Below, in pieces: positions 57,480 through 64,000 of a stretch of DNA of 64,000 bases (its first letter is position 1; every line of letters begins with the position of its first letter). Source of the stretch: Lantana camara (lineage: Eukaryota > Streptophyta > Magnoliopsida > Lamiales > Verbenaceae); contig CM074865.1 of NCBI GenBank assembly GCA_037501455.1, positions 51,602,501 through 51,666,500 on the forward strand, read 5' to 3'. Under the pieces are notes generated by a model. It was not told the origin of the DNA, ran no database searches, and saw nothing but the letters and a program-made list of their open reading frames with translations. Made by a program: the position numbers and the translations under genes.

Positions 57480-58602
57480 CATATATGATATCATCTTTTA
57501 CGGCTTTATTCACACCATTGCATGTTATTGCTTTTTACATCTATCATGTCATGAGTCTTAGAAGTGCTTCAAGATACCATTAGGGTCGTGCATGGATCAT
57601 ACCATTTCATTTAATGCATCTATATATGTGATTGCTTTCAGTTACTTGTAAATGATGATTGCTTAATTGATTAATTGTGACAATTTTTCTAATTAATGAT
57701 TACGTGCCTAAGTGAAATTTTGATGATTAATTGTTATATTACTGATGTGGAACATTGAGTATACGGACCATTCTTATTGCCATGCATTATATCTATTAGG
57801 TGCTATTGTGTATAGTGACAACATGCCACCGAGAAGAGCTCCATGTGAACGCATTCCATCGCCACCGCCACCACCTGAAGAATCTCCCCGCCCTCCACCG
57901 ATACCACAGGAACAACTAGAAATTGGGGAGACTTTGAGGCAATTTACACGAGCTTACAACTTAGTCAATGAAAAGACACTTGAAAAGTTTCTCCAAATGA
58001 ACCCCCAAAAGTTCTTCGGAGAGCCGATTGATCTTAAAGCTGAAAACTAGATTGCGGGCTTAGTAAAGATCTTCGAAGCTATGAATATCTTTACGGAGGA
58101 TAGAGAGTGAGTTCAGTATATGACCTTCCTCCTAGAAGGAGCAACTCTGAATTGGCGGAATCATATGAAGGATGTATCGATTGAAAATGGAGTAAGGTAT
58201 GGTTGCGCTGAATTTGTATAGGCATTCGAAAATAAGTTTATTCCATAAGTCACCCGAGATGCCTGGGAGTCCGAGTTTATGAATCTTACTCAAGGAACAC
58301 TGCCTGTGGCAGAATACGTGGCCAATTTTGTGAGACTGATACAATATGCACCGCACATCCTACATGATGAGCGAAGGAAGACCAAACACTTCATTGATGG
58401 ACTCAAGCCGGATCTACGATGGGCCTTAGCACCCCTGAACCTTGAGGTATATATTTCTGCGATTCAAACTGCGTTGTGTACTGAAGCAGCTTAGAGAGAG
58501 ATCCGGATGAATGTTAATCGTGCAGGACCATTTCAATCAAAGCCACCGCAGGGATTCAAACGCCCAGCTAATCAATCAAATTTCAAGCAAGGAAAGAAAC
58601 CC
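57480..58602 (+). pseudogene. Gypsy 5'UTR and gag inserted within RNase H
   Basis: 57480-57832 is AT-rich leader with no coding sequence. Gag begins at ATG 57833 (MPPRRAP, then a proline-rich stretch) and covers a chromovirus-type capsid domain (FLQMNPQKFFGEP, KIFEAMNI, MTFLLEGATLNW, FMNLTQGTLPVAEY, HFIDGLKPDLR). In-frame stops lie at 58048-58050 and at several later positions including 58492-58494. It ends in basic sequence ([15 protein letters not shown]) before the zinc knuckle. At 58603 the text switches to RNase H with CATGATTTGG at the join. The normal gypsy order is gag, protease, RT, RNase H, integrase, so gag is out of place. Confidence 0.9.
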
Positions 58603-60141
58603 ATGATTTGGAGCTAGCGGCGATTGTCTTTGCCCTCGCGAAGTGGAGACATTACCTGCGTGGGGTAACATTTGAAGTATTCACGAATCATAAAAGTTTG
58701 CGGTACTTATTCACTCAAAAGGAGCAAAACATGAGACAGAGAAGGTGGATGGAATTTGTGGAGGACTATGATTGTATAATTTAATACCATCCCGGAAAAG
58801 GCTAACGTGGTGGCTGATGCTTTGAGTCGAAAGGCTAGTTTAGAGCATATCATGGGGCATTTATTTGAGAATGGGAGAAAACCAGTTCAAGTGATTCCTA
58901 GAGCTAAGTTGGCAAATCTAATAATTTCGTCACCCCTGAAGGATCGGTTGATAAAGACGCAAGCTATTGATGGATGGATTAAGAAGTGTCTCAACTCCAA
59001 GGAGAAAGATGATGAGACAAAATTCAGTAAAGGTGAAGACGGAATCTGGAGATATAAGAACAGATTTTTTGTGCCCTCAACTATCCGAAATGAAATACTT
59101 GATGAAGCACACAAGACACGTTATACAGTACACCTTGGAGGAACAAAGATGTACCAAGATCTCAAGAAACACTTTTGGTGGAACGGAATGTAAAGAGACA
59201 TTGCTGAATATGTTAAGAAATGCTTGACTTGTCAAAAGTTAAAGCAGAACATCAGAAACCAGCAGGAAAATTACAAACACTACCAATTCCTACATGGAAG
59301 TGGGAGCAGATAACCATGGATTTTGTTATTGGGTTACCTAAAGTCAAAGGAGAACAAGACAATGTATGGGTCATAGTCGACAGATTGATAAAATCAGCAT
59401 ACTTCCTACCAGTCAAGAATACGGATAAAGTTAAATCCTTAGTAAAACTGTAGCAACAGGAAATTGTGAGATTACATGGAGTTCCGGTGAGTATAGTGTC
59501 TGACAGAGATCCAAAGTTTACATCGCAACTTTGGCAAAATGTTCAAAATCTGATGGGAACCAAGTTACATTTCAGTACAGCGGCGCACCCTCAGACTGAC
59601 GGACAGTCAGAAAGATTGATTAAATATCTGGAGGATATGTTGAGAGCATGTACTTTGGATTTTCCAGACATTTGGAAGGATTGTTTACCTCTCGTGGAGT
59701 TTGCATACAATAACAATTATCAGGCTTCAATTCAAGCACCTCCATATGAAGTCTTGTATGGGAGAAAATGCATATCTCTATTATATTGGGATATGGATAA
59801 AGCGAGGGATACCTCTGAGGGAACAGCCTGGGCCAAAGTACTCGAATGGATTGAAAAAGCTACATTAATGATTCAAATAATCAGGCAAAGAGTGAAAGCC
59901 ACCCAGGACAAACAGAAGAGCTATGCCGAGAAAAGAAGAAGGGATTTAGAGTTCGATGTGGGTGAGAAAGTGTTTTTGAAGGCATCGCCAAGAAAAGGGT
60001 TCACAAGAATTGGAAAAGGGGAAAAATTGGACCCTAGATACATAGGACCTTTTGAGGTACTGGAACGTGTGGGTCCAACAGCGTATCGCCCGGATCTACC
60101 AGCAAGCTTAACAGGAATCTATAATGTATTTCATGTATCCA
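58603..60141 (+). pseudogene. Gypsy RNase H end and integrase
   Basis: RNase H resumes with H-D-LELAA at 58603, about 12 codons beyond the break at 57479, and passes FTNHKSL. An extra G near 58801 shifts the frame before ADALSRKA. The integrase HHCC finger is complete (His pair at about 59107-59133, CLTC at 59220-59232) but is split by a TAA at 59191-59193. The catalytic triad is intact: TMDF (about 59312), SDRD (about 59500) and QSER (about 59609). Another stop is at 59451-59453. The GPY/F module (RYIGPFEVLERVGPTAY) is present; any chromodomain is missing because the frame leaves Pol after VFHVSKF at about 60141. Confidence 0.92.
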
Positions 60142-60168
60142 AATTTCAGGTTATACTCGATGGGCTCT
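60142..60168 (+). mobile_element. 25-bp TRIM LTR fragment at the end of integrase
   Basis: AATTTCAGGTTATACTCG and the following TGGGCT match the TRIM LTR segment at 60558-60582 with about one difference. The same segment ends the truncated TRIM LTR at 56204, so both edges of the gypsy block abut the same TRIM LTR position. Confidence 0.6.
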
Positions 60169-60177
60169 TATACCATT

Positions 60178-60628
60178 TGTCACGCCCCGGGTCCGTGGGC
60201 CCGTTGGACGCGAGCGTAAGTCTCCAAGCCCACCGAGTATAACTTGAAATTGGGCCTAAACCACTGCCCGATAGGGATATCCATTGGTTATACATGGACT
60301 CTTTAACTTATATACTGAACTTAACTATCATACTTTCCCGATGTGGGACAGGGGTGTCACATCTAGAGTCCCAACGCAGACGAGTCGGTTATGGGCTATA
60401 TGTCATGCCGCGACGAGGACGTCGCCATTCTGAAGGAGGGGTGTTGTGACACCACTGTCCCACATCGGGAAAGTATGAGAGTTCAGTTCAGTATATAAGT
60501 TAAATAGTCCAAGTATAACTAATGGATATCCCTTTTGGGCAGTGGTTTAGGCCCAATTTCAGGTTATACTCAGTGGGCTTGGAGACTTGCGCTCTCGTCC
60601 AACGGGCCCACGGACCCGAGGTGTGATA
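60178..60628 (+). mobile_element. Second TRIM copy with inverted 5' LTR
   Basis: 60178-60361 is a full 184-bp TRIM LTR on the minus strand (TGTCACGCCCC to GGGGTGTCACA). 60362-60444 is the 3' part of the TRIM interior on the plus strand (GAGTCGGTTATGGGC, then GAAGGAGGGGTGT). 60445-60628 is a full 184-bp LTR on the plus strand, ending GTGTGATA. The PBS half of the interior is missing. Flanks CCATT and GTTTG do not match, so this is not a simple insertion. Confidence 0.88.
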
Positions 60629-61175
60629 GTTTGAACCTTGTCTTCTACCAACTATCAACTTACCTAAATAAATAGGTGAGGTGTAAACTATATCAACTAG
60701 AACCATGAATTTTCCTACGTATTCAAATGATTTCAAAATCAACGCCTTCGGGTGCAAAGATTCTTATCTTTCAAGTTATACGCTTTTCCATTTTGGGACA
60801 AGACTTCAAGTTTAAAGTTAATGGTTTCTGATATACGTTTTGTTCACTGCTATACTGTCTTGATTAAAGTTCCAGTTCTTGAACTCTGTGTGCTTTTGCA
60901 CTTTTAAATATTTAGGAAAATGCAAGCCTTGGAAATCCTGTTTTGTTAGGCCCAGACGGTATGGTTGAGTAGTAGACCGAGAGGCGTGCGCCAATGGCTA
61001 CTACGATACCGGCCGTTCTTATTGATCATGATGATAGTTATAATCGAAGGTTAGTTATACCACATCATGATCGGGAGAGGTAGATGTAATTCCTCCCATT
61101 CTTGTTTACGTCACTGCGGGGTAGCTCCCTGGGCGCGACATTTGGAGGAAGAAGGATGGTGCATGTGATTATGGG
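60629..61175 (+). mobile_element. LTR fragment (probable continuation of E, D-like)
   Basis: Begins GTTTG, identical to the flank at 27289-27293. About 45 bases later it meets AATAG/GTGAGG, the donor-like signal of these LTRs. From about 60675 it closely matches LTR D 23405-23905, including TACGATACCGGCC and GGAGGAAGAAGG. It ends at GTGATTATGGGT where the sequence folds back. Confidence 0.7.
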
Positions 61176-61200
61176 TATCGAGACCGGTTAGGATCCCAAC
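61176..61200 (-). repeat. Fold-back junction with short inverted LTR piece
   Basis: GACCGGTTAGGATCCCAAC here is the reverse complement of the D sequence near 23917-23937. It is framed by GTGATTATGGGT on the left and ACCCATAATCAC on the right, so the plus-strand LTR turns into its own minus strand within about 50 bases. Confidence 0.75.
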
Positions 61201-61643
61201 ACCCATAATCACATACTTTGTTTCTTCTACTTCCCAAACTTTATCCTTTCCTTGGATGATCCCATATCTCATTCCAGTAGCATGACAGAATTCGACGAGT
61301 AGTACCGATTAACCTCCGATAAAGTTATGCGTTTATATACCAATTGTGCAACAAAGCAAATCTCAAAAGAGATTTAATGTGATGTTTGCATGACCAAGTA
61401 CTTCATTATGAACAAGTATGCCCAGATATAACTTTGATATGATGAATGCATGACGCCAGGGTTATAGAACCTTAACTAGCGTGTACCGTACTTCTGGGCA
61501 TATTAGCAAAATTCGAGTTCCCTCTTTATACCAAAGCAAGTACTTTCCTATGCCAGGAACAACGATTAAAATATAATACGTGTGGGTCAGGAATGGTGCA
61601 CAGCATGTCACAGGGGCAATATTCATGTAACACGTATACATGT
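61201..61643. repeat. Inverted repeat, left arm (443 bp)
   Basis: Reverse complement of 62924-63366 over its whole length with scattered differences. It contains no recognised motif. It lies between the fold-back junction and the inverted 5' part of a D-type LTR. Confidence 0.85.
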
Positions 61644-62693
61644 AACATAATTAGATTATGTAACACATTACATAATAAACTATACTATAAGAAACATAAT
61701 TCATAAATTCATGAATATTTGAAGCATAAATAAAATCACATAATTCATAAATAAAATAAAACATATATTAAAGCCTAAACCTAGCATAATTAATAAATAA
61801 ATTAAAACATAAATTAACCTAATTATAACATTAAAAAAATAAGAAAACTAACCTCACAGGGGGGGGGGGGGGGGCGCCACTAGGGGTGAGAGGGAGCGAG
61901 TGAGAGCAACAAATGAGACCCCAACACACTTATTTACAGTGTAGGGAAGGACTAAAGTGTAAAGAATATTTATTCTAAGGACTTAAGGTGGTGTAATTTA
62001 TGAAATTTCCAAAAATAGGTTTCCTTCTTAACATAATTGTCATAGCAGGGGCAATCTGGTAATTTCCCCTTCCACCTAAGTATTTTTTGAGCTAGAACAG
62101 TGTCCAAGATCTAGGAAATAAAATTAGCTTCGAAACGGTTACTCACGGGTCAAAATCGGACGTACGGTTTAAAAGTTATAAACTTTGGAAGATATGATTT
62201 TTCTGAATTTCGAAAACTGATTTAATTATGAAATAAATACTAGGATAAAATTTGAAGGTCCGAAAGGCTTTCAAAAAATGTAGAAAAAATCGAGGAACGT
62301 TATGGCGATGATCACAAGGGTTAAATCATTCTATCGAAGGAAATACATTCTACAGGCGGAAATTTTTATTTGAAAATAAATTCTTAAATTGCTCTGGACA
62401 CATAAACGAAACCTCAAAGCATTGAAAAGGGAACTGACAAATTCTAAGAAAATACGTATAGGTTCTCTAGGGTTTCTTGAATAAAACGACGTAGTGCTGG
62501 TTTCAAAATAATTAGGGTTTGTAGGATTTCGGTGCCATTATCCCCCCTAAGCATCACATAATATCACATAAGAACACTTAGTTCATGTAAAGATGCAATG
62601 CATTAAGTATCTTAAGGATGGACCAAGATATATAAACGTATTTCGATTATCCCTTGTTTACCGTTTCCAGCTAGGCCCTGATTTCGGCTGTCA
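61644..62693 (-). mobile_element. 5' part of a D-type LTR, minus strand
   Basis: Matches 21185 to about 22270 of LTR D in reverse (inverted start GGCTGTCA at 62693). It contains a 16-base G run (61859-61874) close to where D has its donor-like site and T run. The LTR is interrupted at 61644 by the inverted-repeat arm, so about 1.6 kb of D-like middle sequence is replaced. Confidence 0.85.
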
Positions 62694-62696
62694 CAA

Positions 62697-62712
62697 TCTC
62701 CCCCCCTTAAAA
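62697..62712 (-). promoter_or_regulatory. Inverted polypurine tract
   Basis: On the minus strand AAGGGGGGGAGA, four bases before the LTR start at 62693. It marks the LTR at 61644-62693 as the 3' LTR of a minus-strand element whose interior lies to the right. Confidence 0.82.
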
Positions 62713-62923
62713 GGGAATCTGTCCTCAGATTCCACAACCGTTCCAGGGACAACTTCGGGTGACGTTCTTGAATCTTTTCTTCGGTTCCCATTTTACTTTC
62801 CAAATACCGTGTCTTTTCTCAGGATTTTTATTAAGAGATTTCCCAATTTCTCAAACCAAATTACTTTATAAACGGGGAACAGGGTACTTGATATTTGTTA
62901 ATAAGTGCTCTGTGACATGTATA
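62713..62923 (-). other. 3' end of a gypsy interior, no clear gene
   Basis: On the minus strand just upstream of the PPT, a frame reads GNRRKDS then ESEDRFPFKGG, resembling the C-terminal tails that follow integrase in gypsy Pol. The match is weak and no full domain can be named. Confidence 0.35.
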
Positions 62924-63366
62924 CGTGTTTCATGAATAATGCCTCTGTGACATGCTGTGCACCATCCTAACCCACATGCATTATATTTTAATCGTTGTTC
63001 CTGGCATCGAAAAGTACTTGCTTTGGATTGAAGAGGGAACTCGAATTTTGCTAATATGGCAAGAAGTACGGTACGCACTTTAAACACGCCAGTTAAGGCT
63101 CTATAACTCTGGTGCCATGCATTCATTGTATCAAAGTTATATCTGGGCATACTTGTTCATGATTAAGTACTTGGTCATGCAAACATCACATTAAATCTCT
63201 TTTGAGAATTGGTTTGTTGCACAATTGGTATATAAACGCATAACTTTATCGGAGGTTAATCGCTACTACTGGTCAAATTCTGTCATGCTACTAGAATGAG
63301 ATATGGGATCATCCAAGGAAAGGATAAAGGTTGGGAAGTAGAAGAAACGAAGTATGTGTTATGGGA
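62924..63366. repeat. Inverted repeat, right arm (443 bp)
   Basis: Partner of 61201-61643; the two arms enclose 1280 bases. Shared landmarks include GGATGATCCCATATCTC in the left arm and its complement near 63300. No coding motif was recognised. Confidence 0.85.
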
Positions 63367-63419
63367 AGTTAAACAGTAATCTTTGTGAGCAGACGTGGCA
63401 TGTTCTTTGAATAAGCAAT

Positions 63420-63960
63420 AAAGATCAACTCTTGTTAGAGAAATGGAGCTAGTATATGAGTTCTTAAAGGAGTCCTTGGACACCGAAACTTATTACCTCC
63501 TCAGCATAAGTGTGATTGGACTATACCAGCCATGAGGGAAGTAACGCCACTTTTGAGGAAAACCATAATGAATAACTCCGAGTGAGTACAAGAGGATAGA
63601 ACCACGTAACCTATTAAAGTTATAAAACGGAGGTGTGACTACCATAGTGCATTGTTGTAGGAAACGCTTGCGTTATGTGAAACATCCAGTTGGTATAATG
63701 ATACGAAGAGAACTGAATTCCCTGGTAGTAAGAAAAATATGATATCCCCTACCGCTGATCGAGAAGTTATTTGGAAAACTACGAGGTTTCCGATCATGCT
63801 TCAAGTTAGATTTCAATAGAGGCAGCGTGTCCCCAATTGAAGGTCAAAGAAGGATGTTCCAGGACCGTTTTCCATATAGAACTAAGGGCACTCCAATTTC
63901 ACAAAGATGTCACGGAATTGACTATTATATCTACAATAATTGAGAATGTGTTGGATTTCT
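63420..63960 (+). pseudogene. Decayed gypsy pol (RT N-terminal region)
   Basis: Traces readable with several frameshifts: LLPPQHKCDWTI near 63490, like the PPHREVDF segment before RT; YPLPLIEKLFGKLRG near 63750; CFKLDF; and QLKVKEG followed by RTVFH near 63838-63876. Order and spacing fit gypsy RT fingers. Sequence beyond 63880 is too eroded to read. It is on the plus strand, opposite to the LTR and PPT at 61644-62712, so it does not belong to that element in simple form. Confidence 0.65.
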
Positions 63961-64000
63961 AGATGGTATCTTTACAAGTTATCCTGAGCTCCGTTGGCAA

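Noticed and set aside
61859..61874. Run of 16 G as a possible G-quadruplex or element end
   Set aside because: A single homopolymer near the place where D has a T run; more likely slippage or sequencing error.

Overview
This window looks like a gene-poor, repeat-saturated stretch of a large plant nuclear genome, almost certainly an angiosperm. It is AT-rich, and every recognisable coding trace belongs to LTR retrotransposons (Ty1/copia and Ty3/gypsy, chromovirus-like). The primer-binding sites match the plant initiator-Met tRNA (TGGTATCAGAGC). I found no host gene, rRNA, tRNA gene, CRISPR array or operon. All protein-coding remnants are pseudogenes with stops, frameshifts or lost catalytic residues. 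Element letters (A to N, CO1) are my own labels.

Layout. 1-9598 is a mosaic: a copia LTR cut by the window edge, a stub of gypsy leader, an inverted gypsy RT-RNase H piece, that element's leader with a hairpin array, its 3.26-kb LTR (B), a fragment of LTR family A carrying a copia LTR piece, and a fragment of LTR N. 9599-24812 is element A, a non-coding large-LTR gypsy derivative (LTRs about 4 kb, leader-like interior about 1.95 kb). Nested in it are a solo copia LTR (13669-15586, TSD CATAC), a short tRNA-derived SINE (19325-19429) and a solo LTR D (21185-24751). LTR N resumes at 24813 and is broken by LTR E at 25345, which is broken by LTR F at 27294. F in turn holds the K/G/H complex (28028-36234) and solo LTR L (37059-53911, TSD ATAAC). 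L holds solo LTR M (37564-40931, TSD TATAA) and a complete but dead copia element CO1 (41280-51318, TSD CCCTA, LTRs about 1.9 kb). F ends at 55408 and is followed by its PBS and leader.

55658-60628 is a scrambled region: a TRIM-type miniature element, an inverted LTR fragment, a gypsy pol in which a 5'UTR-gag segment sits inside RNase H, then a second TRIM whose 5' LTR is inverted. 60629-64000 holds an LTR fragment, a 443-bp inverted repeat around a minus-strand LTR and PPT, and a decayed forward gypsy pol.

The most unusual signals are structural. (1) Nine of ten LTR families carry short inverted-repeat units at the same relative place, the first intron-like interval of the LTR; in eight these are discrete family-specific palindromes, and D has a looser GTATAC-rich tract. 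(2) Gypsy leaders carry an array of small hairpins whose stems covary while the loop core stays constant. (3) Divergent LTR families share an ordered set of splice-like signals. (4) Copia LTRs combine a G-box cluster, a TATA box and an 18-bp palindrome just downstream of the TATA box. All of this was read by eye; no alignment, folding or database search was run.
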